Below are positions 23,439 through 36,235 of a stretch of 64,000 nucleotides of DNA, piece by piece (positions within the stretch are counted from its first letter, which is position 1; each line of letters starts with the position of its first letter). Made by a program: the position numbers and the translations under genes. Below the pieces are notes generated by a model. That model did not search any database. It worked only from the letters and a program-made list of their open reading frames with translations, and was not told the origin of the DNA. This DNA is from Lactarius indigo (lineage: Eukaryota; Basidiomycota; Agaricomycetes; Russulales; Russulaceae). The DNA lies in NCBI GenBank assembly GCA_025766275.1, contig JAFKAC010000022.1, positions 744,001 through 808,000 of the forward strand. The letters run 5' to 3'.

Positions 23439-23460
23439 GGTATGCGGAATTAAGCCAACT
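23439..23460 (-). repeat. Right terminal inverted repeat of the MULE
   Basis: Reads GGTATGCGGAATTA then AGCCAACT, and is followed immediately by the second CTCCAAGAC at 23461-23469. Confidence 0.8.
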
Positions 23461-23469
23461 CTCCAAGAC

Positions 23470-24480
23470 CGATCACCCCTCCCACCACGTGCGGCTCTAG
23501 TTTCGACCCCGATGATGAGATCCTCCTTTTCCACACGCTTCTGGTGGATCTCAGGCCCTGGAACACTTCGACACGGGGCACTTAGAACAGGGGATTCGAA
23601 CCAAGACGCGTTTCTGGTCCGCATCGAGCTGAAACCTCCGGCCAAATGCAAGCCCTCACGTAATACAGAGACAGGGAATCAGAGGATGAAACGGAAGAAG
23701 TAGCATGCAGAAGGCCATGGAAGAGCGCAGAGGGCTCGATCCCATCGTGCTTTATGTTTCCCTTCCGGACTGAATCGCTGTTGGGAGCTGGAACGGTGAT
23801 ACAGGTGCAGTGGCATGAGCGTCTTGCGGAAAGCAAGGTTCATTCTGCACTCCTTGTTCACTCACTCCCTCAGCCCATTGTTTGAATGCTCGATACTGGT
23901 GCACGCCCTTCCCTAAAGAGCCTCTTCCTCTGTGACTCACAACGACGAACATGGTACCCCTGCTGCACAACATCTTTGATTTTTCGGTGTTGGGTTTCGA
24001 TCTTTGGTGTTCCAGCGGTAGTACCTCCCAGAGACGCTGTGGCCTGCTCGACTGTGGGAAGCTCAGCCAGGCGCGGGCCCTCGAACTCGGGTTCGTGGTG
24101 CGGGGACCATAGTATGCAAGACTGCCGCTGATTTCTCATTTCCTTAGGGAATGGGCAGATCAGGAACCGGACATCTCGCTGAGCCCCTTAGTGCGCATAT
24201 AGGCCGCAACGGACATCCCTGCACTGCGCCAGGTCGACGTACGCGGCACTGATGCGCTAGACATGGTGGTCGTCGTGGACTGTATCTACCACCCGGCGCT
24301 AGTGCATCCTCTGCTCGCGACGCTGCAGCAGACCACCGCTGTCGTCTTTGATTAGCTGTGGGCCGACGGAAGTTTGCGAGAGTACTTGCAAGGGTGGATT
24401 GTGCTAGGGTGGCGGGCGTGGAGCGTTGGCGAGGACTTGTTTGGTGGTGCGAGACACGAGGCCTTTATTCCTGCAAGAAG
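23470..24480 (+). pseudogene. Methyltransferase family 16 (METTL21/Rkm5-like) remnant 1
   Basis: Decayed copy of a lysine-methyltransferase gene. Recognisable pieces in order: a DPDDEI-type N-terminal segment (about 23495), SNQDAFLVRIE (about 23594), AATDIPAL (about 24200) and VVVVDCIYHPALVHPLLATL (about 24265-24325), then REYLQGW and WRAWSVGEDLFG (to about 24450). Frames are broken by several stops (for example the TAG at 24207 and 24351). The family uses S-adenosylmethionine through a seven-strand fold; VVDCIYHP is the expected motif after strand 4. The 5' flank of this copy lies on the other side of the MULE (11207-11287). Similar remnants precede or follow the other NLR copies. Confidence 0.72.
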
Positions 24481-25156
24481 ACGCATAAAGAGGCGGTAGA
24501 TCTTGCGGTAGAAGCGTCCTTGTGTGTCGGTAGTCTTGTTAATCTGGATATGATATGTTCATGCCTGTCTATCCCATGGCCATGGTAGTCTTTCGACATT
24601 ACCGTAAGCAAAAAGAAAAATTTCGGTACCAAGCTCGAATGAAGCGATAGAAGGTAATGTAACGCGATGTTGTGTTGGGAAGAGGGTGAGCAGGCCATTG
24701 GAATACTTTCGTTCAAGTTGTTTCCCACCAGTTCGTCTGCTGTCTGATATACAGTACTGGGAGTGAATCCAGTGCGCCGTTCACAACGCAAATCGGGAAA
24801 AATTGTGACAGCGCGACCACGTGACTCTCGTCTCGTCTTCAAGTCCACGCTTATTCGCCCAACTGGAGGGGCTAGCGGAAGCTAAAGGAGCAATCACGCC
24901 AACTTCCGCAGCGCACCCCCCTGCAGGCCTCCTTCTGAGTCCGCCGGCGACGACGACTCAAATGGTCCCCGCATTGATGGTTTTGTAACAAAAAGGTCAT
25001 ATCGGATTGTTGCGAAGCCGAGGCAGTGCGGCGGGCGTCACTGGGCAAACCTCGTGGCGAACTATTCCAGATCTGGTGTTCCCACTCGGCCACTTCTCAC
25101 CCGCAGTCCCAGCATCATACCACGGGCCTCAGACGTCTCTCCTCGCTGTTGTTGCA
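24481..25156 (+). promoter_or_regulatory. Upstream region of NLR copy 2 ('type B')
   Basis: No gene. From about 24890 to 25156 it matches 41040-41324 upstream of copy 5 (shared 'catatcggattgt' and 'cctcgtggcgaactattc' stretches) but not the upstream regions of copies 1, 3 and 6. Probably contains the copy 2 promoter; no individual element is proven. Confidence 0.5.
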
Positions 25157-28100
25157 ATGTCTCAGACACCTTCCACCTCTTCCTCTTCCAATTTCCAGGC
25201 CGTCTTTTCTGCTTCCATCAAAGAATATGAGAAGAAGACGAAGAAGGACCTTCTCCTGCATCCTTTGATGGCCCAGTTACAGACTTGCAACACCCCCGCC
25301 GACATCCTGGCCGTCCTTCGCACTCAAGTCCAACAGTTCGAGCAATCTACGTCCGGCGATGATAAAATGACAAAATGGTTGATTCCGACGGTCAACGTCC
25401 TCTATGCCTTCTCCGCAGCGCTTGGCGAGGGAGTCGGACTGGTGAATCTCATTTAATCGATTCTCCTACGATCTACTCTCTCAAATCACATTTCTAGGTA
25501 TTCTCGCCCGCGAAAGTCATTTTCGCAGGTGCCGGAGTCCTTCTCTTGGTAGCTATTATCCTAGATCTCCCTTACTCGGACTGTTCTGATACGGAACCTA
25601 CACAGGCGGCAAAGGACGTTGTTGCGAGCCAAGATGCGCTCATCGACATCTTCGAGCGCATTGAGAGCTTCTTTAGACGACTCGAGACGTATACCGAAGT
25701 GCCGACGACGGAGGCGATGAAGGAAACTATCGTGAAGATAATGGTCGAGGTGCTCGGGATATTTGGGATAGTGACGAAGGAGATAAAGCAGGGACGAGCA
25801 AGTGAGTCGATCACTGATGATACATTGCTCTTCGCTGATAGGTATTCAGAGAGATATCTGAAGAAATTGATTGGAAGGAGAGACATCGAGGACGCGCTAG
25901 CCAAACTGGATAGACTAACGCAGCAGGAGGCCCAGATGGCTATTGTGGAGGTGCTGAAAGTCGCACACGATGTCAAGGATGGAGTACAAACCGTTGGCGA
26001 GCAAGTACAAGGCGTCGGTGACAAGGTCAACCTAGCTGTTGAGGGTGCGTGCGCTCACCACGTTAAGTACTCACAAATACCATCGTAAACTCACATACGA
26101 CTAGATGGCCAGGTAGTCAAAGTGACCACGATGGAAACGCAAGCTCTATTGCAACAAACGGCAAACAATCTCGACACCGAAAGGCGTTCGTGATTCTTTA
26201 GCACAGCTTCTCTTACTTGCTGAGACTGAAATGCCACCGCAGGGAGTCGCATACGGAAGGACCACCGAGCGTGGCTGTCACCGCCGGACCCATCCACTAA
26301 TCAAAACATCGCGTCTACTACTCAACACGATGGGACAGCAACATGGTTCTTCCAGGGAAGTATATTCATAGAATGGAAGTCAAAGTCTACCACGCCCTTG
26401 TTGTGGATCCATGGGAAACGTACGCCCTTCTGTCCCTTAGCATCCTCCGAGATCTTGATCGCCTCGAATCACTGTAGCGGGTTCAGGGAAGAGCATCCTT
26501 TGGTTCGTTATCATTCGTCGTCTTCACTCCTCAGAAGCTTATGGCGCCAACTAGCTCCGCAATCATTCAGGACATTACGGTGTTATGGGAGGCTGGACTA
26601 GCCACTATGGCGTATTTCTATTTCGATTTCAAGGACACAGATAAACAAAACCTCTACAACCTCCTTTCTTCTCTTCTAATTCAACTCTCTACTCGTTCCG
26701 ACCGTTGTTGTGACATACTTTCCCGCGTTTACAAGTCTCACGACGATGGCGCACGTAAGCCGAGCACCAGCACGCTGATCACGTGTCTTAAAGAGATGCT
26801 CGCGCTACCTGGCCAAGGCCCAATCTACATAATCTTGGACGCGCTAGACGAATGTCCCACTACAATTGGAATTCCACCCGCCCGCAAACAAGTCCTTGAT
26901 CTCTTGAAGAACCTTGTCGGCCTCCAACTTCCAAATCTTCATATGTGTGTCACCAGCCGTCCGGAGAACGATATCCGAGCCGTCCTTCAACCCCTAGCAT
27001 TTCACCCAGTCTCGATTCACGAACAAAGTGGACAAAAGAAGGATATCAAAGACTATATCAGATCTGTCGTTTACGCGGACTCGGATACGGCGATGAAGAG
27101 ATGGAGGGACAAGGATAAAGAACTGGTGATTGAGACGCTTACGGAAAGGGCTGATGGAATGTAAGCGTGTATACGAATGTGCCAATGACGGTTGTTCACT
27201 ATTTGGCAGGTTCCGTTGGGTTTTCTGTCAGCTGGAAGTGCTACAACATTGCTTTCCGCAAAGCATCCGGCGGACGCTCGACGAATTGCCGAAATCACTG
27301 GACGAGACTTACGAGCAAGTGTTGAAGGAGATCGGGATGGCCAACCGAGATCACGCTCGTCGTCTCTTACAATGTCTCACCGCGGCAGTTCGGCCGTTGC
27401 GCATCGAGGAGCTCGCAGAAATACTTGCGCTTGACTTCGATGAGGCGGAAGGAGCGACACCGAAGTTGAAGGAGGACTGGCGGTGGGAGGATCGGCAGCG
27501 AGCTGTACTATCTACGTGCTCAAGCTTGATCACCCAAGTCGGCGATGGCGATTCGCAGGTCATTCAGTTTTCGCATTTTTCGGTGAAGGAATTCTTGACT
27601 TCCGATCGACTTGCGAATTCTAAAGGAGACACTTCGTACTTCCATATCATTCCCGAGCCAGCACACACGACCCTCGCCCAGGCTTGCTTGGGAACTCTTC
27701 TTCAGTTGGACGGCAGCGCCGACGATGACCAGGTCGAAGATAGGTTTCCGTTGGCTCGATATGCCAGTCAGCATTGCGTGGAGCATGCGCAGTTCGGAAA
27801 GGTGTCGTCACGCATAGAAGATGGGATGCGGCATCTTTTTGACTCGACCAAACCCCATTTTGCCGCGTGGCTCGAGTTGCACGACATCGACGATCTCTGG
27901 GAGAACTTCGGAGATGACATCTATGACACCGAAGATCGTGGATCTCCACTGTATTATGCCTCGTTGTGTGGGTTTCGTGACCTGGCAGCGCACATTATCG
28001 TCAAGCATCCAGAGCAAGTAAATGCGAGGGGTGGTCGGAATCACAGTCCACTGGCTGCGGCATTGCACAAGAGACACTTCAAGGTGGCCGAGCTATTGCA

Positions 28101-28467
28101 TCAGCATGGTGCGGCTGTGGATGTTACTGACGACTACGATAATCGGACTCCACTATTTGCCGCATCGGTAGATGGATTTATCGATGTCACGCAGTGGTTA
28201 CTCGATCGCGACGCAGATCCGAATACGCAACTAGACGATCACTTGACTCCCATTATTACAGCTGCAGCGCATGGGCACCTTGCGGTTGTTCGGATGTTAC
28301 TGGCGCACCACGCACGCATCGACGCCGCGACTAAGAAAGGCAATACTGCATTGCACCTGGCATCGAAATCTGGTCACGTGGAGGTCGTGAGGCTATTACG
28401 CCAGCATGGGGCGGAAATCAGAGCACAAGATAAGGACTCCGTTGCACCTGGCGTCATCCAAAGGTGA
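25157..28467 (+). CDS. NLR copy 2: Goodbye-like / NACHT / short ankyrin, early stop
   Basis: Same family and design as copy 1. Exons: 25157-25441, 25498-25548, 25606-25801, 25850-26044, 26105-26185, 26243-26419, 26479-26503 (P-loop microexon), 26555-27160, 27210-28467. The sum is 2874 nt, 957 aa, with intact NACHT motifs (GKPGSGKS, ILDALDECP, TSRPE). The ankyrin part has about five repeats and then leaves frame at about 28438, inside what should be TPLHLASS, ending VAPGVIQR at 28467. Two more ankyrin units remain open in another frame to 28657. A deletion between repeats explains this best. Whether the shortened protein is functional cannot be told from sequence. Confidence 0.9.
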
Positions 28468-28657
28468 AACAAAGACCGTGCGCTCACTACCCGACCGTGA
28501 CGCGAGTGCAGATGCCAAGGACAAGGAGGGAAGGACCGCATTCCAGGTGGCATCGGGGAAGGCAAAGAACACGATCGTACAGATGTTGACCGAGCGTGGT
28601 GGGAAAATAGATAAAGTGCTTTCAGTTAATCTACAGAGATTCGCCAAGTCACCGTGA
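28436..28657 (+). pseudogene. Out-of-frame ankyrin tail of NLR copy 2
   Basis: Reads TPLHLASSKGETKTV, then DASADAKDKEGRTAFQVASG and GGKIDKVL, the normal C-terminal cap of this family, but one frame away from the main reading frame. It shows that the parent gene was longer. Confidence 0.85.
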
Positions 28658-30259
28658 CGGTATAGGTGGTCCTCTCTGCGGGTATTATATAGTCACACTT
28701 GGAATGTGATACATATTCCTACTGTATTATGGGTTGTAAACTTGTAATGATGCAGTAACCGGGAAACGAATAGCCAATATTCCAAGGTTATTTAAAGCAA
28801 AGTGCAGGCGCAGTAATGGCACGCAGTTGGCTCACTATATTCTCTGTAGATGTCGGAGCTCGCGGCTTGCATAGGCTTGTGCACAGGGGACCTTGGGCGG
28901 GACATATTCTGGAAGACCAAAAATACATGCCTGGCGATATTCGGTCGATGGGACCTATAGGCGATACCTTAAAAATTGTGGGGCCCTCTCGTCACCTCTA
29001 GGAGTCCTGGTTACAGCAAAGGCAGCGAAGGGTTGGGCCTAGGTTTACATACAGTAGATTGTGACTCGGTGAGGAGACGCCATCTATCAATTAGTCATTA
29101 GTGCATTAGTCTTCGACTGCCCATTGATTGCACCAAGAGCGAAGTGCTGCTCACTGTCATGGATGGATGATACAATCACGGATTCGACGGGGACGTCGAC
29201 TGAGGTAACATGATCACATTCGTCTGAACACAAATACTGTATGTCGTATCCCAACTACCCATACGTTAGGCCTTGAGAAACTACGTCTTGAAGACTTGCA
29301 CTACATACGGGGAACAGCAACGAAATGTGCAATGGAGTAACGGCGCCGCCGGGAAGGTCACGCCCCGAGCCATCCTCTGCCAATGGCCAAACTATGGAAA
29401 ATGAAGCGACACGATCGACGCCTCGTGTTGAGAGTGATTGAGTGATCTCCCACGCTTTCAAAACACTGGTACTATAAGATTTCTTGGGAGTGCGCTCGGT
29501 ATTCAGTGGGCCCATCAGTGAACCCAGCGCAGTACCCGCCCATGTACTCGCGAACTCGCCCTGCCCGAAAATACGCCTTCGTTCCTCGAAAACTAGACTG
29601 CAAGCGCGAATTTCCCTTTTTCGTTCACGGCGGAGTACAGTTCTTCGTCCTTGCGGGGTCGCTGCTTTGCTCTCCGAAGGCACCGGTGCTAGGCCGGGAG
29701 AGGAAGGAAAAGGCGGCGTGCCACATAGCGGCAAACACGTGGTCGACAGTCTATAGTCCACGTGTGTACTACAGGGTGGCAAATTTTAGAGAAGTACCTG
29801 TCCTTCGGTGTACTTGAATGTTAAATTAAAGTGGGAGAGGAAAGCATAGATAGTCAGCAGAGGCACGGAGTGCTTCTCAATTGAAAATGAGGGGGTTATG
29901 TGTCTGAGGCAACGTCGCGACGGGCGGGTGGGGCATCCTATCAATGGAGCGAGCTGATACGTGTCAGATGCATGAGTCTTATCATCGATCCATTGGAAAC
30001 TTACAGGGTGCAGCTGAAGAGCGAAATAAAAGAGTTTTAATTCTTTGAACCGGAAGGAAATATGCGCGGAAAGGTGACAACCAGAAAAGGAATGAGCACG
30101 TGTCTCCGCTCGCGGAAAGACTCTGTTCTGCGCCACCGTTCGCGCCTCACTCCGTCTCAGATCGGCTATTCATCCTTACTCAAGAGGTGCATACAGCAAC
30201 TTGCGTCGCGTACGTTTTTAAGGTCTCCATCCCCCGAGATTTGTACAAGAGCTACAATA
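28658..30259. other. 3' flank of NLR copy 2 and intergenic sequence
   Basis: 28658-29480 is shared with the 3' flank of copy 5 (for example 'acccatacgttaggccttgag' type stretches at 29258 and 46408). From about 29480 to 30259 it is unique within the window; a 103-codon open frame at 29506-29817 has no recognisable domain and is not called. No RNA gene seen. Confidence 0.45.
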
Positions 30260-31400
30260 CAAAGAAATAGACATCCCTAGTTGGCCGACGACCTCGGATG
30301 GTGGCCCGACTGCGATTGTGGACACTGTCCCTCTAGGACCAGTTACCCTCCCTCAGTGCGCGACCATAGTCCGACCCCGACGATATCTACTTTCTCTACA
30401 CGCGTCTGATGGCTCTCAATGCCACAGATTCCACCAATACGGGGAATACGACTTCTGCGGCCTCAGATAAGTGGGTTCGAAACAAGATGCGCTTCTGGTC
30501 TGCATAGGACTGACACCCACCACATGCGAACCCTCTGCGGAATACAAAGACATGGAAGCGGAGTACAGAAGGCCGAGGAAGAGCGAAGAGGGCGCGATCC
30601 CATCGTATTTGAGTACGTTCCCCTTCAAGAAAAACCGTATTTAGGAGCTGGGGTGGCGACGTAGGATGCGTCTTGCGGAAAACGAGGTACGTTCTACCTT
30701 CCTTGTTCGCTCCCTGAGGCTGTTATTTGGATTTTTGATATGGGGCACTGTATTCCGGCCCCCAAGATTCCCTTCCTCCGGGACTCACTTGGACGAGCAT
30801 AGCGCCCCTGCTGCCGCTGCACCACATACCTCATTTTTCAGTGTCGAGTTTCTATCTCTGGTCTTTCAGCAGCCACTCTCTTCCCAGAGTGAAACCCATT
30901 CAATTGTAGGAAGCTCAGCAAGCCGTATTCCTCGAACTCAGGTGAGTGCTCCGGGTACTAAGGGTGCTACTGATTTCTTATTTCATGGGGAATAGATAGG
31001 GAAGGAGCGGAACGTGTTGTACTTGCAAAGGGCCTCTTCGTGGGCAATTATACCGCCACGGACATCCCCACGCTTGCGCCGCTTCTGCACAAGAATCTCC
31101 TCTCTGCCTCCGCTTCCATCATCGTTGCTCTCAATGGGTTGTCCCCACACTGCGCCATGTCGAGTTACACAGCGCTGATGTGCCTCAAATCCGTTGCCTG
31201 TTATTGACTGTGTCTACCACCCGCCACTGCACGCCGTTGCTGTAGTCGTGGCAGAATTGCGGGCCGAAGATGTCCCACGGGAGTTCTTGCAGGGGTGAAC
31301 CGCGATAGGGTGGCTGGTGTGGAGCGTTGTTGAGGACTTGTTGGGTGCTTGCTGGGGGATATGGGTCGGCTGGCGGGAGACTTGGAGTCATTCCTGTAGC
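30260..31400 (+). pseudogene. Methyltransferase family 16 remnant 2 (best preserved)
   Basis: Pieces in order: DPDDIYFLYTRLMAL (about 30373), VRNKMRFWSA-like segment, then YTATDIPTLAPLLHKNLL (about 31050), IVALNGLSPH, and VVVAELRAEDVPREFLQG (about 31235-31288), stop, then TAIGWLVWSVVEDLLG and WVGWRETW. The order and motifs fit a METTL21/Rkm5-like methyltransferase: N-terminal segment, S-adenosylmethionine site, ELRAED after strand 5, and C-terminal strands. The TGA near 31297 and several frame changes make it a pseudogene. It is the clearest guide to what remnants 1 and 3 once were. Confidence 0.75.
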
Positions 31401-32025
31401 GTGCGTGGTTCTATTTATTGGAGGGAGTGTATATGATACTTTTATGTGCGTCTAACCTACGATTGTCGTAGGTTCTTGACAATATCGTGAGCGAAATAAT
31501 TATCCGGCATTGACCGTGAAAGTCGTGATAGAAGGTCAACCAACTCTTGTAATGGGACTGGAAGGAGACGGCTCCGTGACTTGGCGGCCGGGCGAGCGAG
31601 AACACTCATATATGCGCTTTAGACTACCTTCGTTGATTGTTCATCCGTTATGACACAGACGGTATCTACTCAGATAAATGCATTTTATAGAGTGCAGTAA
31701 CTTACATCGATGCGCTTAAGCTTGAGTACTGTAAGCAGACTCACGCGAGGGTCCGACTACACTGTAACGTATTCACGTCACAGTCTCTTGCTCGCTCTCC
31801 GCCGCCCACTGGCGTTCATTTGTCCAAAAAAATCGACTGAGCGTGGACTTTCCCTACGAACTTTCTTCTGGCCAACAGTCACATAAACTACTGTCATAAT
31901 ATAATTCTTGGCACGAGGTGACTCGGAGGCTGTGCAGGCGTCAACTGCCAAACCATTCCGGCGGCGCCGTGCCATATCTCTTCTGCTAGTATCATACCCG
32001 TGGACACCTTCTCGCTACTGCTGCC
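31401..32025 (+). promoter_or_regulatory. Upstream region of NLR copy 3 ('type A')
   Basis: From about 31560 it matches 6700-7479 and 46790-47541. The proximal part shares 'gtgccatatctcttctgctag' type sequence with copies 1 and 6, ending about 20 nt before the start codon. No gene. Presumed promoter and 5' leader. Confidence 0.55.
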
Positions 32026-35000
32026 ATGTCTCAGACATCGACCACAGCTTCCTCTTCTTCTAATCTCCAGGCCATCTTTTATGCTTCTATCAAAGAGTAC
32101 GAGAAGAAGACCAAGAAAGACCTTCTCGCGCACCCGTTGTTGGCCCAGTTGCAGACCTGCAACTCTCCCACCGACATCCTGACCATCCTTCGCACTCAAG
32201 TCCAACAATTCGAGCAATCTACGTCCGGTGACGATAAATTGACAAAATGGTTGAATCCGACCGTCAATGTTCTTTATGCATTCTCCGCGGCGCTTGGCGA
32301 GGGAGTCGGACTGGTGAGCCGCATTTGATCGATCCCTCCATGATCTACCATTTGATATCATATTTCTAGGTGTTCTCGCCTGCGAAAGTCATTTTTGCTG
32401 GTGCTGGCGTCCTTCTCTTGGTAGCTATTATCCCAGAAGTCCCTTGCTCGGACTGTTCTGATTCCGGACGTACACAGGCGGCAAAGGACGTTGTTGCGAG
32501 CCAAGATACGCTTATTGATATCTTCGAGCGCATCGAGAGCTTCTTCAGACGGCTCGAGGAGTATAGCGAAGTGCCGACGACAGAGGCGATGAAGGATATC
32601 ATCGTGAAGATAATGGTTGAAGTTCTTGGAATATTTGGGATCGTGACGAAAGAGATGAAACAGGGGCGAGCAAGTGAGTCGATCCACGATCAAAATACGT
32701 TGGCTTTCGCTGACGGAGATTCAGAGAAATACCTGAAGAAATTGATTGGAAGGAGGGATATCGAGGACGCGCTTATCAGACTGGATAGGCTGACGCAGCA
32801 AGAGGTTCAAATGGCGACTGTGCAAGTGCTGAAGGTTGCACACCGTGTGAAGGACGGAGTAGAAATCGTCGGTGAGCAAGTACAAGGTGTCGATGACAAG
32901 GTCAAAGGCGTCGGCGACCAGGTCAACCTGGCTGTTGAGGGTGCGTTTGTCATGTTAGCTACTCGCGAAACGATAATAAACCCATATACGACTAGATGGC
33001 AAGGTAGTCAAAGTGACGACATTGGAAACGCAAGCTCTATTGCAACAGACGGCAAACAATATCGACACCGAAATGCGTTCGTGATTCTTTAGCACTGCTT
33101 CTCTTGCTTGCTGAGACTGAAATACCACCGCAGGGAGCCACGTACGGAAGGACCACCGAGCGTGGCTGTCACCGCCGGATCCATCCACTAATCAAAACAT
33201 CGCGTTCGTCGCCCAACACGAAGGGACAGCGACATGGTTTTTCCAGGGGAATATATTCCTGAAATGGAAGTCCAAGTCGACCACATCCTTGTTGTGGGTC
33301 CATGGGAAACGTACGCCCTTCTGTCCCTTAGCATCCTCCGAGATCTTGATCGCCTCAAATCACTGTAGCGGGTTCAGGGAAGAGCATCCTTTGGTTCGTT
33401 ATCATTCGTCGTCTTCACTCCTCAGGAACTTATGGCGCCAACTAGCTCCGCAATCATTCAGGACATCACGGTGTTATGGGAGGCTGGACTAGCCATTATG
33501 GCGTATTTCTATTTCGATTTCAAGGACACAGATAAACAAAACCTCCGCAACCTGCTTCCTTCTCTTCTAATTCAACTCTCCACTCGTTCCGACCGTTGTT
33601 GTGACATACTTTCCCGCGTTTACAAGATGCACGACGATGGCGCACGTAAGCCGAGCACCAGCACGCTGATCACGTGTCTTAAAGAGATGCTCGCGCTACC
33701 TGGCCAAGGCCCAATCTACATCATCTTGGACGCGCTAGACGAATGTCCCAATGCCATTGGGATTCCGCCCGCCCGCAAACAGGTCCTTGATCTCTTGAAG
33801 GACCTTGTCGGCCTCCAACTTCCAAATCTTCATATGTGTGTCACGAGCCGTCCGGAGAACGACATCCGAGCCGTCCTTGAACCCCTGGCGTTTCACCCGG
33901 TCTCGATCCACGAACAAAGTGGACAAAAGAAGGATATTGAAGACTACATCAGATCTGTCGTTTACGCGGACTCAGATATGGCGATGAAGAGATGGAGGGA
34001 TAAGGACAAAGAACTGGTTATTGGGACGCTCACGGAAAGAGCTGATGGAATGTAAGCGCGAATAAGAATGGACCAATGGTGGTTACTGACTATTTGGCAG
34101 GTTCCGTTGGGTTTTCTGTCAGCTGGAAGTGTTACAGCATTGCTTCCCACAAAGCATCCGGCGGACGCTCGACGAATTGCCGAAATCTTTGGACGAGACT
34201 TATGAGCGAGTGTTGAAGGAGATCGGGATGGCCAACCGAGACTATGCCCGACGTCTCTTACAATGTCTCACTGCGGCTACGCGGCCGCTGCATGTCGAGG
34301 AGCTAGCAGAAATACTCGCGCTTGACTTTGGTGAAGCCGAAGGAGCAATACCGAAATTGAATGAGGATTGGCGGTGGGAGGACCGGCAACAAGCTGTGCT
34401 GTCTACTTGTTCAAGCTTGATCACTCAAGTCGACGATGGCGATTCGCGGGTCATCCAGTTTTCGCATTTTTCTGTCAAGGAGTTCTTGACTTCCGATCGA
34501 CTTGCTACTTCAAGAGGAGACGCTTCGTACTTTCATATCATTCCTGAACCTGCACATACAACTCTCGCTCGGGCTTGCATGGGTATTCTACTCCAGTTGG
34601 ATGACAGCACCGACAACAAACAGGTCGAAGGTAGCTTTCCGTTGGCCGGATATGCCAGTCAGCATTGGGTGGAGCATGCGCAGTTCGGAGTGGTGTCTTC
34701 GCGTATAGAAGGTGGGATGCGGCGCCTTTTCGACTCGTCCAGGCCACATTTTTCCGCGTGGCTCCAGTTGCACGACATCGACGATCGCTGGGTTAACTTC
34801 GGAGATCCCCCTGGAGCTCGTGGATCTCCACTGTATTATGCTTCGCTTTGCGGATTTCGTGACCTGGTAGCGCAGATCATTGTCGAGCACCCCGAGCAAG
34901 TCAATGCGAGAGGTGGTGAAAATCACAGTCCACTGGTTGCGGCATTGTACAAGAGACACTTCAAGGTGGCAGAACTATTACACCAGCATGGCGCAGCCGT

Positions 35001-35700
35001 GGGTGTTATTGAGGACAAACTCAATCGAACTTTACTACATGCTGCGTCGTTAGACGGTCGTATCGATGTCGTGCAGTGGCTACTCGACCATGGTGCAGAT
35101 ACGAATTCGCGGCAACACAACCACCGGACTCCAATTCATTTAGCTGCATATCATGGACACCTAGAGGTTGTTCGGGTGTTACTGAGGCACAGTGTACGCG
35201 TTGACATTGCAAACGACACGCCATTGCACCGCCAATCGAGAAATGGTCACGTGGAGACGACCGTGGAGCCGTTGCTCCAACATGGAGTAGACTTCGATGC
35301 ACAAGATAAGGACCACTCGACGCCATTACACCTGGCATTATCTGATGGGTACCTCGAGGTCGCACGTCTACTACTTGACCATGGCGCAAGCGTGGAGGCC
35401 AAGAAGGACGGAAGGACCCCATTGCACGAGGCGTCATCCAACGGCGAAACAGAGACTGTGCGCTTGCTGCTCGACCACGGCGCGGACGCAAATGCAGACG
35501 ACGCGGACGGATGGACTCCGTTGCACCTAGCGTCGTCCAATGGCAGAACGGAGACTGTGCGCCTACTTCTCGACCGTGGTGCGAGTGCCGATGCCAGGGA
35601 CAAGGAAGGAAGGACGCCATCCCAGGTAGCATCAGGGGATTGGAAGAACGAGATCTTACAGATGCTAATGGAGCACGATCGACCGGTAGGAGTGCTATAG
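32026..35700 (+). CDS. NLR copy 3: Goodbye-like / NACHT / ankyrin protein, intact
   Basis: Exons: 32026-32313, 32370-32420, 32478-32673, 32725-32940, 32996-33076, 33134-33310, 33369-33393 (P-loop microexon), 33446-34051, 34101-35700. The sum is 3240 nt, 1079 aa, one open frame. The linker before NACHT has one extra 8-residue unit relative to copy 1 (VQGVDDKVKGVGDQV). NACHT motifs GKPGSGKS, ILDALDECP and TSRPE are all present. The ankyrin domain has about nine units; two near the end (DGRTPLHEASSNGETETV and DGWTPLHLASSNGRTETV) belong to the same two alternating types that are expanded in copy 5. One older unit is damaged (ETTVEPLLQHG) but stays in frame. Confidence 0.95.
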
Positions 35701-36235
35701 ATTACTCTACAAATGTATGTTAAGTCACCGTGGTACTATGCACTAACTACGGGAAACGAATGACACATTTCTATTGGCACTGCGTTGGAATGTCGTTACT
35801 ATATATTCACTGTGAGATGTCAAAATTTTGCGGTTTGTATAGCAGAACACAGGCGGCAAGACCAAATGTACATCCGTCAGTGGCACCGTATCTATTCCGT
35901 CAATGTGACCTAAAGGTGCCAGTGATATCTCATAGTTATAGACCGTCTTGTAGCTCCAGGTGTCCTGACGATGGCAGTCAGAGCCTAGCTTCACGGTAGT
36001 GTGCGATTCGGTGTGGAGGCGCTGTTCATCCGTCGGTAATTCATTTTCCGCTAATTGTGCCCAGACGGAGCGAGTTGCTGCTTACTATTGCGGAATCGTG
36101 GATTCGACTGGGGCGATGACTGAAATACGATGGTTACACTCACCTGAACCCACATACATTCGTATCCTCTGCAAGTTACTCTGTCAAGTGAACACTCAGA
36201 AACCGGACCGGCTCGGATGCAGCAAACACTGAGCA
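35701..36235. other. 3' flank of NLR copy 3
   Basis: No gene seen. Short stretches match the 3' flanks of copies 2 and 5 (the 'tctctgtagatgtcgaagctt' neighbourhood), with much divergence. Confidence 0.4.

Larger units (their letters stand above)
11297..23460 (+). mobile_element. Mutator-like (MULE) DNA transposon, split by a Gypsy element
   Basis: The element is bounded by imperfect inverted repeats (11297-11318 and 23439-23460, 17 of 22 positions matching, core TAATTCCGCATACC) and flanked by a 9-bp duplication CTCCAAGAC. It carries one gene, a MULE/FAR1-type transposase starting at 12421. Without the nested Gypsy element (14861-22864 plus one 5-bp duplication) it is about 4.2 kb. The paralogous methyltransferase remnant at about 30290-30390 shows what the empty site looks like. 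The sequence does not show whether it was still active when the Gypsy element inserted. Confidence 0.88.

Noticed and set aside
29506..29817. 103-codon open frame between NLR copies 2 and 3
   Set aside because: No recognisable domain and overlapping open frames in two other phases; the related flank of copy 5 has it deleted.
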